Source: Phytoseiulus persimilis
Lineage: Eukaryota; Arthropoda; Arachnida; Mesostigmata; Phytoseiidae
Assembly (NCBI GenBank): GCA_037576195.1
Contig: CM075103.1
Span: forward strand, 372,001 to 436,000
DNA: 64,000 nt
Reading direction: 5' to 3'
A program made the translations under genes and the position numbers. The notes under the pieces were generated by a model. The model was given only the letters and a program-made list of their open reading frames with translations, was not told the origin of the DNA and made no database searches. This document shows, piece after piece, positions 10,875-22,755 of this stretch (its first letter is position 1; every line of letters begins with the position of its first letter).

Positions 10875-11725
10875 TCCTTACTATATAAAATCGGCTTCGT
10901 CTGTAAGTTTGTAAGTTTGTCTGTTTGTCCGCACTTTTTCTGGAAGACATAAAGGTGATTCTGGGACCAATCTGAACATACTCTCCCGAGTCTGGAGAGG
11001 TGATTCCGGTACGAGTCTGACTATACTTTTCAAAAGCTGGAGGGGTGATTCTAGAACCAATCTGACCATACTTTTCAAAACGTGGAGCGGTGATTCCGGT
11101 ACCAATCTGAGCATTACTTCCCAACTCTGGAGGGGTGATTCCGAGACCAATCTGAGCATTTCTTTCCAACTCTGGAGGGGTGATTCCGGGGCCAATCTGA
11201 GCATTACTTCCCAACTCTGGAGGGGAGATTCCGAGACCAATCTGAGCATTTCTTTCCAACTCCGGAGGGGTGATTCCGAGACCAATCTGAGCATTACTTT
11301 CCAACTCTGGAGGGGTGATTCCGAGACCAATCTGAGCATTACTTCCCAACTCTGGAGGGGTGATTCCGAGACCAATCTGAGCATTACTTCCCAACTCTGG
11401 AGGGGTGATTCCGAGACCAATCTGAGCATTACTTCCCAACTCTGGAGGGGTGATCCCGAGACCAATCTGAGCATTACTTTCCAACTCTGGAGGGGTGATA
11501 CCGGGGCCAATCTGAGCATTACTTTCCAACTCTGGAGGGGAGATTCCGGAGCCAATCTGAGCATTACTTCCCAACTCCAGAGGGGTGATTCCGAGGCCAA
11601 TCTGACCATATTTCTCAAAATCAGAATGCTGACCCAGTGAAGGGAGGGGAAAGTACCTCGATGGCAGGGAACGCCGTCCAATCGCGCGCAGCGCGGCCGA
11701 CTCCAGTCGGCCAAAGGCCGGCTGG
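10875..11725 (+). mobile_element. Non-autonomous Helitron-type element with minisatellite
   Basis: The element starts T-C-C-T-T-A-C-T right after an A at 10,874 and ends C-T-G-G at 11,722-11,725 right before a T. This fits the Helitron pattern A|TC...CTRR|T. A perfect hairpin (8-bp stem, 2-base loop) lies at 11,695-11,712, nine bases before the C-T-G-G end, where Helitrons carry their terminal hairpin. After the 5' end comes a tail with repeated G-T-C-T-G-T-T-T-G-T motifs, then a 45-bp tandem array, then a GC-rich head. It has no helicase or replication-initiator gene, so it would need enzymes from elsewhere. The same head and tail occur twice more at 44,649-45,165 and 46,555-51,594 with identical hairpin-to-end spacing. 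A Helitron-like origin is an inference from these ends. Confidence 0.7.
10945..11632 (-). repeat. 45-bp minisatellite array, ~15 copies
   Basis: Tandem 45-bp units, each 15 codons long, so several frames stay open. The first three units after the tail are diverged variants (for example with A-C-T-T-T-T-C-A-A-A-A). The interior units are near-identical, differing mainly at a G/C-A-T-T-A-C-T-T-T/C-C-C position. The diverged edge units recur in the same order at the start of the large array at 46,612, so the two arrays share a common ancestral edge. Confidence 0.95.
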
Positions 11726-11943
11726 TAGAACAATGTTATCGTAGAAAACGAATGCTTTCCCGCCGCGTATCTCATTCCTGAGAGTCTTGGTCACTGCACG
11801 AGTCAACCCCGCGGGTGCTCCCCTAAGTCTCATAGGCATGACCCTGAACTTGTTCTGTCGGCCCATGCTGCCGACTGCCGTTTTGTCCTCCTCCTTTGAG
11901 GCGGATGAGCAAGAACGGGTTTCGTGCGTCCAGGGTTGAGAAC

Positions 11944-12249
11944 GCCACTATCGATTCTCGGTTGGCTCGAAACCTTCGACCCCGTGAGTTTTTCCCGGAA
12001 AGTGAACTCACGAACGCAAGGAAGAACATTGTCCAGTGGTAACATATCATGACATGCGCCTCATCGCTCGTAGTCAGATGGTATATTCAACCCGCTGTAC
12101 TGCATGGAGTCACAAACATGAGCTTTGGCGCTCAAAATCTGAAGGAGACGAAGTGCTCGTTCCGAGCACGGAGCCCGGAACTGATGATACGGACGTCACT
12201 GAGTACCCCCAAGTGTCGAGTTTGGGGTAGCTCTCCGACCCTGAGAGGG
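11944..12249 (-). repeat. Inverted copy of the repeat at 4,996-5,276
   Basis: Reverse-complement match to 4,996-5,276, including the long conserved block around the A-C-T-C-A-C-G-G-G-G motif. About 26 extra bases lie near 12,110-12,140. It begins ~220 bp after the Helitron end at 11,725. No coding content is visible. Confidence 0.7.
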
Positions 12250-15042
12250 CACATAACTTCAACTCGCAGCACGAAATTGTTTCTTCGAGAGTGTATTTTC
12301 CATGGGAGATCTTTCGCGCGCGAACCATTGAAGATTTTCAGAACGTGGACAAAACGTTTCGGCCCGGGTCATTCAACCCAAGACATTTCAACTTCAAGAC
12401 TTCTCGGCCCTGAGACTTCTCGGCCCCGAACCTCTCGGCTCCGGATATTCTCAACCAGAGGCGTAGCCAGCCCTTTGTTTCTACGAGGCTTGGTGCTGCC
12501 ACTGGAGGGAGGCGGCGTGAATACTCCGCAGGGTGCTGAAGTTCACCTGACATGAGGCACTTCACAATATGGAAATGCAAGAGCCATTTTGAAATACAGA
12601 GCTAGCTCTCTAAAGCCCTCTTCCATCGGCACCGCATGTACGAAACAGTCGTTCGCGTACTGGATTCGGTTAGAGTTCAGCCATGCTCGGATTCGGAGGT
12701 TCCTTTTCTCTCTAGCCAAAAACCATGACTTCTCTCCTCGTTCAATAAGCTTCGAGACCCGATATTATCATCGATTCCAAGAGTTTGGATACCGAAACAG
12801 GGTTGGACATGGAATTTATAAGGGGTGAAACTATGGGGAGGACAATGTCACAAATTAGGGGATCCTCCTCCGCATAGAAGAACTCAGCTTTCCATCGCAC
12901 ATATGAACCCAGACATCGAACACATGATTGAGGAAGCCATCTCAAACTCCGCTATACGTCTACAAGTCATATCTTCCATCGTCAACGCAGACGAGTGGCA
13001 TTTTGTCATCCCACTCATTCTCGTAATGGAAGACCTCAAGGTAACGAAACTTGAACAGTATCTGGATCTGAATCGCGGACACTCAGGTTGAGCAAAAGTC
13101 CGGTTGAATCACAGCCGCTAGTTGAATGTTTCAGACACGGCATGAAAAACGAGGCATTTGAAATCCCAGAATGAGAATCCAGATTTTGACTGAGAAACAA
13201 ACCGTCTTCGTGCACGGAGCTAATGTCCCAGGAACCACTCATATTTTGTCTCAAGATAATAGCTGTGAACTCCTGAATCTGATGCTCTTGGAAACAACAG
13301 ACGGATTCACAAGAGACAACAACTCGTCGAGTTTCAAAATTTTATTAGGCCAGCCTCGTGGAAATTGAAACACTCAATTAAACACCTCGAGGGATGTGTG
13401 TACGAAACACTTTTCAGTGAAGACTTCCTCGATCGAAACTTTGAGGGTCCATAAGTCCTCCATAGGCCATTGCCTTGAGCTGGCATCTAGTGGACTCTCG
13501 TGCCATTGTCGATATCGCCCTATTTTCTATGTTGGTTTCCTCAGAGAGAGGATGTCATTCCCGTTCGCACTGGATTGAGAGAGACCCTGGATGACTTTCA
13601 GGTTCTGTGATGCACTTATTTTATTATCAATTCAGATATCAGATTATCAATCTTGTGATATTGTAGAAACCTTGCTAATTGAGGGCATTGGAGTGTCTTA
13701 TTCAAACCACGCAGCTCCGTTTCTGGACTGGAGGTTTCTAGTTATTCTCGCTTTGTCTGCCCGACACAGCGCCGGCTGTCCCCGTCCTCGTCTGCGGGAA
13801 GATCGTGGAAATTTCTACAATCAACTCCCCAGAGCGCCGCTCATCCAATTCGCTCGCGCGATTCCCGGAGCAGTCACCGTGATTCATCCAGCGATATGAT
13901 CGGATCAACCGACGGTTCGCTCACGATCACTGTTATTCGTATTCAACTCACGAGAAGAGAGAATGACAGTATTCCAAGTCGATATTTCTCGTGCTTAATA
14001 CGTACGAATATGGAATACATTGTTATGATACATCGTCGGGGACGCGACGCGCCGCTTGAGCTCAACCAGGGCATCTAAGAAGGTCGGTTGGCTGCCGCTG
14101 TGGGGGCATTGATAAGGACTAGCGAGACCACCCCTCGAGGGAGCAAAAATATGAGGGGGCACGGAATCGGAATCGTTCTGTCAATCCATCTTAATGCCCA
14201 GCAGAGAATGAACCCGCCTCAGGAACAGAATCGTTTCCCAGCGCTGTAGCGATTCTGATGGACGCTTTATCGTATTCAATGAGTATGACCCTGTTTCCAG
14301 CTCCAAGAATTTCTTCCGACTCCCCGCGATAGTTCTGTGCGGGCTGAGGGGGGAAGGGCCCATTTCTGGCATTTCGTCCCGAGCGCCTATTGAGCTAGGC
14401 ATGCCACTGTTATCTTGAACTTACACAACATAGAGCGTTGAAAATTCGGAAAGTTCATGCGCCAAGAACAGTTCTGAGAATCGCCCTTGATAGTCTTTAT
14501 TGAAGAAATTCGAATACCTAACCGGATTCCGAAGTTAAGGAATAAGGCGCGACCGCTGAGACGATGGCCCATTTGTCGGCTTGGCCCAATCGGCGGCGTA
14601 ACCATTGAGCTTCTGGCTCACCTGACGGCTTCATCCAATCGACGGCATGGCCTACTTGACGGCCTGGCCCACGAGGCGCAGTGGCCCATCTTGGGTGCAC
14701 CCGAGCAAGACTGTGGCAGATCTTGGGGCCTGGAGTATGTCTCCGGAGTATGAACGTCTTGGCGACGAAAAGTCCGGACCGAAACGTCTTGGGGTATTCA
14801 AAATCTTGAGATGAGTCTCCACGCGCATCGGCGAGGCCGCTCATCGATTCATTGAATGGCAAGTCGCTACTGCTCGGAGAAGTACGAATTACAACAGGGA
14901 TCGTTCTCAGCTGATTGTATTTCCCGGCGGAGATCCCAGCTTCCGGTTCTTCCCTGCCTGATTCGAGCTCTCCCGACTCGAATCATTGATCTGCCTCTGG
15001 TAGGTTGGCATTCATACAAGGGCTCTGGTGGCCACCTGGATT
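12250..15042. other. No gene recognised
   Basis: Low-complexity quasi-repeats of about 15-16 bp built on T-C-G-G-C-C-C-C-G-A lie at 12,355-12,460. A related G-A-A-A-C-G-T-C-T motif cluster lies at 14,750-14,805. A Gly/Ala-like G-G-C-C-C-A-based cluster is present at 14,560-14,700. I find no exon, RNA gene or bounded element. Confidence 0.4.
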
Positions 15043-15655
15043 GGCGTATACCGAGTTCACCGAAACCCATTCCACCGAGACCCAATTAACCGAAACTCAG
15101 TTTGTCGAAGCCCGGTTCACCGATTAATCCCCTCACCCATTCGCAAAGCTATTCACACTTATTTGACTGGCTGGAAAGAGGCAACGAGAAGAGAGAGAGT
15201 CAAAATGCCACAGGAGACCCCCGCCATCCACTGATGCTGTCCAAAATGTATACTTTGTAGAACATGGTCCTTTGAATTCACCCTCGTTGTGTGCACGTGG
15301 AACACTGAAACACGTGAATGATGACGCTATGGATGCCCCATCAGTAATGTATTCTTATTCTCAGAATAAGGAAAAAATAAAAATAATAAAAATATCAATT
15401 AATCAATCAGGTGGCTGTCTGGAGCGAGGAGGTGAATGGTGGAGTGGGCAGTGATTGAGTTCGCCTCGCGGCTGCGGCAGTGGGCGATCCGAGGCGAGCA
15501 ACAGAATGAAACGCGAACTCTGTGCCGCGCTGATTCCCGCTAACTCCGCGGCCCACGCTTCGCGACTGGGAGAGGAGACTTCTCGATGATGAGGGTTTCG
15601 GTGGAGTGGGCTTCGATGGAGTGGGTTTCGATCAACTGAGTTCCGGTGAAACGGA
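15043..15655. repeat. 15-bp repeats in inverted arms (foldback-like)
   Basis: The left arm (about 15,043-15,126) has at least four units with an exact 15-bp period on the pattern N-N-C-C-G-A-A-R-C-C-C-A-N-T-Y. The right arm (about 15,591-15,655) has four units of the same pattern in reverse complement. They enclose about 460 bp without a gene. The arrangement matches a small foldback-type element. Ends and target duplication could not be fixed. Confidence 0.6.
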
Positions 15656-15840
15656 TCCCAACCCCTGGATTTCATTCGTGTTGGGGAAAGCGTCGACGCA
15701 GGAATCTTGCCTGGACTTGTCCTCAAAGGCTCGCCCCTGAAACCGTTAATTGTTTGGCGCCGACGTAATTATCGGCCAACTCTTAGCATAGGAAACATCG
15801 GCTGAACTCTTAATGAAGACCTCGATAGCTCATAGTCGTA

Positions 15841-16185
15841 GTGTTGACGGAACGTAGCATTTTTCCGGCCTCATATATCCAGCCTGCAGCGGAGACCATG
15901 TTGCTCATGCACGGAACCTTGTCCTTCCGACGCAAGGTCGCCGACCTCTGTCTATTTTACCGATTCTTCCATGGAAGATGCTCAACTGAAATCTCTTCTC
16001 TCTTTCCCCCTCCTTCCGGCCCCCGTCCGTGTGACCAGACGTACTGCCAAACAACACCCCTTTTCTGTCCAATTATTCATCAATCGTTCTGTTCAGTTCG
16101 ACTCTACCTTCTTCCCTCGCACATCTCGCCTTTGGAATGCCCTTCCCTCTCAAGCCTTCCCTTCAACCTACAATCTCACCACCGC
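15841..16185 (+). pseudogene. LINE (non-LTR retrotransposon) ORF2 C-terminal remnant
   Basis: The first frame gives R-R-K-V-A-D-L-C-L-F-Y-R-F-F-H-G (about 15,930-15,982), followed by P-P-P. After a frameshift near 16,010-16,030, the second frame gives F-P-R-T-S-R-L-W-N-A-L-P-S-Q-A-F-P (about 16,108-16,160). These are the standard closing motifs of many arthropod LINE reverse-transcriptase proteins, whose job is target-primed reverse transcription. Only the extreme C-terminus survives, as expected for a 5'-truncated insertion. No poly-A tail is evident. Confidence 0.8.
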
Positions 16186-16734
16186 GACGTGTTCGGCTAC
16201 AGGGGCGAATCGCACTCTAGAGCAGTGCGAATTCATCAATCTGTAAATACCAGGGACGTCATCAGACTCAAAGCTCACGTTGACGAACAATTGCTGCCAG
16301 AGATCAGAGCTCTGACATGAATTGCCTGTCTCCCAAACAACTCTCTCAGAAAGCGCTTCCAATCTGATGAAGCTGTGTTCGATGAGATTGTTGAAGTCGA
16401 GAGAACTAGTTACGTATTCCCTGTGGTGGCAGAGAAATATCCGAGGTCGTTTTCTCTGGGGGCACGGGTTCTGGCTTCGAGGCTTTCCGTCCCGGACATC
16501 CCCAACATTCGCCTTGGCACGTGAACGGGAAGTGTCGCTCGAATCGCTCACACTGGCAGTTGCTCGGTCTCGAAGGTGCAGGTATCATCTACCCAGAATC
16601 GGCACCGAGTCTTCCTTCTCCTCCGAACAGGATTCGAGAGGAAGCATTGGAGCCAGTGCTCCCCAGGGGTATATTGACGTATGCTAGAAGAACAGTGTGA
16701 GACTCGGGCTGGACGAATGCCGCGGAGCTTCCAC

Positions 16735-16840
16735 AACTATCACCCTTCTACCTAGGCGACGGTCTCGAGGTCCAACAGCCCGCATCCATCGATGTCCGCC
16801 CGGAAGTCGTAGACATATTGTAGACCCTAATGAGAAGTTC
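16735..16840 (+). repeat. Diverged copy of the segment at 8,180-8,290
   Basis: This copy keeps two overlapping frames in parallel with the copy at 8.2 kb. In one frame it reads Y-L-G-D-G-L-E-V-Q-Q-P-A and in another R-R-R-S-R-G-P-T-A-R. It is probably a retroelement fragment, possibly BEL/Pao. Too short and decayed to classify. Confidence 0.35.
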
Positions 16841-19201
16841 TCCGCCTCACAATGGCGGGGAACCTGGGTGAGCTGACGGGAATTTTTCGAAAATGGAACC
16901 ATCGCAACGACGCACTGTTGATCTCAATTTGAGAAATGACTAAGGTAGGGGATTAGCGATAATTCCTCGTCCGAAATCATGATTTCCGGAAAAACTCTGA
17001 GGGGCCTGTTCTGTTTCTCCTAACCAGGAGATTCTGTTGTGGGATCGTCTTTTTTGTTGTGAAATAACCTCATATTTCAAATTGAGCATGGTGCATCACC
17101 GAACTTTCGAGTCATCAAGTATTCTTTCGAATCTGCTTGGAGCTCATGCAACAGATGGATAGAGATCCAATTCGGCTACAGCTCCATCGTTGGCTTCAAG
17201 CGAGGAGCCGCGACGAACGCTCATGCTTTGGCATTGTTTTCGCTCCACACAGGATAACGACGGAATGCCGATATCGGCTCGGAATCGCTGTTTTAACCGC
17301 AACGGTCGGCTGATGTCGACTAAGGCCGACTCTTATTGGGTCCCTGAGTTCTCCCGTTCCTAGGATATGATCAATTGTGATTCTGATTCTTCGTACTTTC
17401 CGTTTTTCTCTTGGAGACCGCTTTTCGCCAATAAAACATCCTTATGAAATTCACGATTAGCAGCATCCGAAGACCGATGGATATTCAATGAAATCTCGGC
17501 GATTTCGACATTACGAACCCTACCACGGTGATGATAAACAACGATCTGGATAAATAATTAAAAATGTGCTATCATTTATTTCCGTTACGCGATGAGAAGT
17601 GATACAATTCGGCAAGAAGCTCTCCCAGAAAAACAGTCAACCTAATAGTTTATCACAGCATCAACTAATACGAACTGGATACAGTGGTAAGTAGAAGGCA
17701 AAAGTTGTGTGTGTCTGTCTCAGTTCAGATGTTTGCTGATCCGTCGTTTTGTCTTCATGAGGTATCCCAAGTTGATGTTCCTCCAACCAGGCTTCAAAGC
17801 CAGCCGAGCCAGCTCGTCACTTGTGAGAAATTTTCAATACGCTGCTCTCCGTGTCTCCCTTTTCATTCATAGGGTTCTCTAGGGAGTGTTTCTTCCCCCT
17901 AGATCGCTGTTGGTCTAGGACTCTTCGGACCTAAGTGATTGCTCGGCGGGTTTCCGACCCGAAGAGGGACGGGGAGATACGGTGCTGAGTGAGTTTGCAA
18001 GTCCCACACCAGCTGCATGGTCACAGCAGTGCATGTACACCAGGCATTCACCGAAACCCCCACAACGAAAAAAGAAGAAGAAAAAAGATCACCGTCGGTC
18101 GATAGGCCTACCACTTCGATGCACCGTATCGCTCGAGCCATGAAAGTGTCCTTGTGCTCCCACATCTTGGTTGATATCCATGATCATGGAAGGGAGGATC
18201 GCACCGATACAGGTCATCCCATGGTCAGCGGTCGGAGTTGGCGAAACCTCAGAATATAGCGAATTTGCCATATATATGGAACAAGCGGCGTTGCCTTCAC
18301 CTCATACATTACAGGACAGAGCCAGCTCCCCGGAAAACGGAGTCAGGAATTTCCTCTAAAGTTGACCATGGGAGCGAAACTTCCCGCGAAAACGCTCAAA
18401 TCCGGTGAACCGGTGGTGGCAACTTTGTTGAGTTCTCGGGGACTGTCACTGATCCTCGATCACCCATGCGGCGTGTAGTCTTTGTTCGTTGCAGATGAGA
18501 CTCTGGATTCAACATGGTTATCGTCTCATCCGGAGCACCAAAGCCGGTGCCTTGGACTTCATGGTCTAGATGCCGGAGTCCTCGTCTCCACTTCTACTGC
18601 GTCATTTCCGTTTCTCAGTAATCAGGGCACCAGGATGAGACGAGTATGTGTGATTGGAAGATAAGCCGAGAGGACTCCAAGCTGGCATGTGTGCGGCTCG
18701 GGAGATCTGGTTCGGCATGACATCCTCTAAGCTCGGGATTCTGTCGACCTCGGAACTATTGAGCTGCGTTTCTGAAACGCAGAGGCGCCCCACGCGGAGC
18801 ACTCTTCCCATCACGCTAGATGACTTCCTCCAGAATTGAATTTAGGATGAAATATTTCCGGAATATCACACCATCCTGCGGCGAAAGCTCCCGCGAGTTC
18901 GAAAATCGGAAACAGAGTCTTTCTGTTTCTTATTTCTGAACCATTTCTGAATATCGAAATACCAACGTCGAGACGACCCCTCATCCAGTCAGATGAGTAG
19001 GCTATCGAGTTTCTGGTACTCGCTTCTTGTCCGGATTTGATTCCTCTGCTATGCAGGAGCCGGATAGGGTCTCGAAAGGTGGACGGAGTGATTCAACGGT
19101 CTCTTCGTACAGCGCCTCGAACCTTGCGATGGTAGCGATGAAAACTCGGCGGGCAGGGAAAATATATGAATTTTGGAGTTCGATCTTCGGAAGGTTTCGA
19201 T
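16841..19201. other. No gene recognised (3' flank of Shaw)
   Basis: AT-rich around 17,500-17,620. Short frames at 17,684-18,359 and 18,482-18,839 show no domains. The region probably includes the 3' untranslated part of the minus-strand channel gene just before its stop at 19,202, but no convincing poly-A signal was fixed. Confidence 0.4.
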
Positions 19202-21303
19202 CTAGAGATCGAGCAGAGGTTCCGAAGCGGGCGTGCCTTTCCGTCGTTGTTTGATTGCATTCATGCGACGACTGGCTGCAGCTGCCATAGCGTCGGCTGA
19301 AGAGCCACCACTCGTGCCGCCTCCTCCAGGTTGGTTTGGTTCACCAATAAAGCGACGTCGTGTTTTCGGCAGTTTTTCTCGGGCTTGCGTGTGACTGTAG
19401 AACATAGTGAAGTTACTGACGATGACGGGAACGGGTAGGCCGATGGTGAGTACACCTGCCAGAGCGCACAACGCTCCAACAAGCATGCCGACATAGGTTT
19501 TCGGCACCATATCCCCGTAGCCTACTGTGGTCATAGTAATCATGGCCCACCAGAGACCTTCGGGAATACTCGTGAAGTCATTTTTGGGATTCACGCCCAA
19601 TCTTTCGGCGTAATACACGAGCGATGCGAAAATCACGATGCCGAGCACCAGGAAGAAAACCAACAAAGCGAGCTCCTTTGCTGAAGCTTTGAACGTGTGA
19701 ATAAGTATTTTCAAGCCTCGCGAATGGCGAGTGAGCTTAAAAAGTCGGAGGATGCGGATAATTGAGAAAAAGTCGAGAATGTCCGCATTTTCCAAGTCGG
19801 CAGCTAGGTACTGTAACAACATGTCGCTATAAAATGACATGGTGGCAATGAAGTCGATTATGTTGATCGGATCTTGTGCAAAATCCAATTTCCGAGGGTT
19901 CACAACAAATCTGACCACGATTTCGAAGGTGAACCAGGCATTACACACGGATTCAATGTAGAAAAACGCTGCGTGAGCCTCGGTCTTAACCTTGTCCAAA
20001 ATCCACGTATCAGGGTAAAAATTTCTGCCCTTGCCGTTCCGAGTCACGGAAGAGGGTGACGTCAATCGATTTTGGTTGATAGCGTATCTGCTCAAGTTTG
20101 ACGAAGGTGCAAAGTAATCTACCTGCTCGATAGTCTTGTTGACAATAACAGGCACACGCATGTTTGGATGGGTCTTCAAACAGAACGAAACAATGCTCAC
20201 GCAGATGAAGAACACTGACATGACCGCGATAAATTTCGCATAGTGAGACGAGTAAGGCTCGTCCATGAGCAGCCAGATTTTTGGCTTCATCGTCTGCCAA
20301 AACGAAAGGGTGTTGTTGAAATAAGCTTCTTCGTATCCAAACTTCTTCGCGAGGTCTTGATCCGATGGTTTTTCGTTTTCTATATCCAGAGTGTCAAGGA
20401 TGGCCAGTGTTGCTTGTGTGTCTCGATACACCGTGTAAGTCATCCAACAGCACGGCTCCACCTGGAATGTAGAGGAAACACATCTCGTGAACAACGGGGG
20501 TCATGTTTCCAGAAGGGGGGGGGGTCGTGCTAACTTTTTGGCGGCCCGAAGAGTCCCCCAGTGAAGCCTCGCGGGTCTAGATTGGAACCAGCAGCATCAT
20601 ATTTGATCAACAAACAAGTCGCGCCCCGCGATCGGGAAATCCAGGGGGAGACCTCGAATCCTGCTGTCATTGGACGGTTCGTATCCGGGGTTCCTGGTTT
20701 CCTGGGCCACGATCGATATTTCGCCCATTCGGTATCGCTTCGGGGTGTTCCAGTCGGACTTCATGTGCAACTTTCATGTTTCCGAAAGACACTCCTCCAA
20801 CAAAGGAGTTTCATTCGTTTTTTTGTAGGTTTTTCAGAGGGAGGCGATGGCTCCCTCTGACTTCTTCACAGGTGGAAGGGCTGACAGTTCCAGAAGTTAG
20901 CGTTTTCCGATGCAAGGTTGATAATCCTCCTCCGGTCACTACCAAATCGCACACTCTCCAATCTGAAATCATCTCGTCGAGGGAGCTTTGCAGTGATACT
21001 CACTTGGTTTGGGTCGAGCCCCCAATACTCGAGCTCATCTTCAAAAAGAGGACCGCAGACGTTCGTTGGATAGTGAAGTTTTCCTGTTCTATAGTAATTA
21101 AGTATTTGAGCAAATACTCCAGGATGGCGGTCGAAGAAGAACTCGTTAAGCAACGGATCGTAGTTCGCCAAAGCCTCTGTCAATCGGGAAAGTCGAGTCG
21201 CGGGAATCTTCTTCAGAGTCTGTTTGTAGGTTTCGAATCGAATTCCGCCAACGTTCAGAACAACACGGTTCTCTGCGTCAACAAGACCCCGAGTGGCATG
21301 CAT
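19202..21303 (-). CDS. Shaw: Shaw/Kv3-type voltage-gated potassium channel
   Basis: Pore-forming subunit of a tetrameric voltage-gated K+ channel in the plasma membrane. Two exons on the minus strand, 21,303-21,004 and 20,461-19,202, are joined in phase 0 (donor G-T-G-A-G-T, acceptor T-T-C-C-A-G) to give 519 residues. Exon 1 is the T1/BTB tetramerisation domain (from about residue 12, V-L-N-V-G-G). The zinc motif H-x5-C-x20-C-C is complete but is split by the intron. Exon 2 carries S1 (about 175-195), a Ser/Asn-rich S1-S2 loop, S4 with regularly spaced Arg/Lys (about 336-350), the T-V-G-Y-G-D selectivity filter (412-417) and the P-V-P gating motif in S6. The C-tail is Gly/Ser-rich and short. 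The first Met sits 11 residues before the conserved E-N-R-V-V-L-N, as in other Shaw proteins. Assignment to Shaw/KCNC rather than Shab or Shal follows from the T1 and S6 wording. Confidence 0.95.
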
Positions 21304-22755
21304 TTTCCTCTATGTTGTGATCCCCAGAGATTGTCGCGTGCGCGTCAGTGAGTCATTCAGAATCAGGGTCCGAGTATGAACCTCTCTCGAGCGACCCTCG
21401 CGTAGGGAACGCAACTTATCAACTGGGTTCTCCTTATTGCTGTCGTCGTTGTTGATATGTCTCCACGGCGTCGACGAGTCGAGATCTTTCACATTTGTGC
21501 GACAGGGCTTGTCAACGTTGTGCCTCGCCCTTGCCGCGGCAGAACAGCAGGGCAGTGAAACGGCCACCAGAGAGAATGGTAACTTCCATTGGGACTCATT
21601 GCGGCTACGCCAACGCTGACTGCGTTGACGAGCGATGAACAGGCGCGAGTGGAGCCGTGAGCTTGCGTTGATGCCGCGAATGTTGGACACCTGCCTTAGG
21701 GCCTTTTGTTCCGAGTGGCACTCAATGGAGGGTATGCTCAATGCCGACAAACGCTTCACGAGCAATAACGTAGTTCAGCGCTGCGGATCCGAGTCAGCAG
21801 CGATTCCTTTGAGTCGCCAGCAAATGTGAAGTACTAGCCACCAATCACAGAAGGATGGATCATACGCGGTCAGGTCGCTGTCTCAACACAACCACTCTCG
21901 CACAGCTTTCTTCAGCGTTCCATTTTCACGATGAAAGCGTATTCGAACGTGCCTTCACAATTGCTCAATTCCATACTGCTGCCGAGTTAGTAGGCAATTG
22001 CCTCCTGCGTGCTCGAGAGGGAGTGCATGAACGTTGCTCCTGACCACTATCGCGCATGCGCGTTCTCTCGAGTTTTCCTTTCGCCGACCGCGTGGGGGTT
22101 TGGACCCTCTAAAATTGAACTTCATAATGGTGACTTTTCGTCACCTTTGTCTGTTTCTGATATCACCCGGAATCGTTCGGTGGTAATTCACTACCCCGGT
22201 TCCAACGAAAGTGTCGGTTCGAATCGAGTCTCGTCGTCAAAACCCTCTCCACAACTTATCTTATTGCTTGATGTAGGGCTACCAGATACAAGTCGGTTGC
22301 GGCCAGCAGCCAATAGTCAGCTGCGCGATAGAAATCTCAGGCTTCACATGTCTCTCGTTGTCGGAATGAATACAGCGCTCGCCAAAAGTGGTCCTATCTA
22401 TATTCTCCGTTCCCGAAACGAAAGCTTCTGAGCAGCTGGCTCATACCGTTTCACATCATTTCATATCATATACGATATCTAACGGACTGAGTTGGCGGAA
22501 ACGTCGGTTTGACCATGGTGCCACCTCAGCCGCAGGCAGTCGCGATCGGGAAACTAGTCTAGACGGTGAGCAGGAAATTGCTGGAGCTCTGTGTATCAGT
22601 TTTCGGCATCCAAGACTCCAGCCGAAGTTGATCACGGCTGTGGCGGTCAAAGATGTCGAAATCATATTGATCTCGATTACAATTAGTCTGAGTCTACTGA
22701 GTCATGTCCACTCGGTTCAATCCGACGGAGATTAAATCCCGTCAACGGTGGTCAA
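21304..22755. other. 5' flank of Shaw; no other gene recognised
   Basis: On the minus strand this is upstream of the channel start. A minus-strand open frame (21,765-21,310) ends a few bases before the channel ATG, but it has no domain and is probably untranslated leader or chance. No clear TATA element was seen. The rest to 22,755 shows nothing I can name. Confidence 0.4.

Noticed and set aside
21310-21765. Minus-strand 151-codon frame just upstream of the Shaw start
   Set aside because: No domain and separated from the channel by a stop; more likely untranslated leader or chance.
22205-22230. G-G-T-T-C-G-A-A-T-C motif resembling a tRNA B box
   Set aside because: No A box at the right distance upstream and the flanks do not fold into a cloverleaf.
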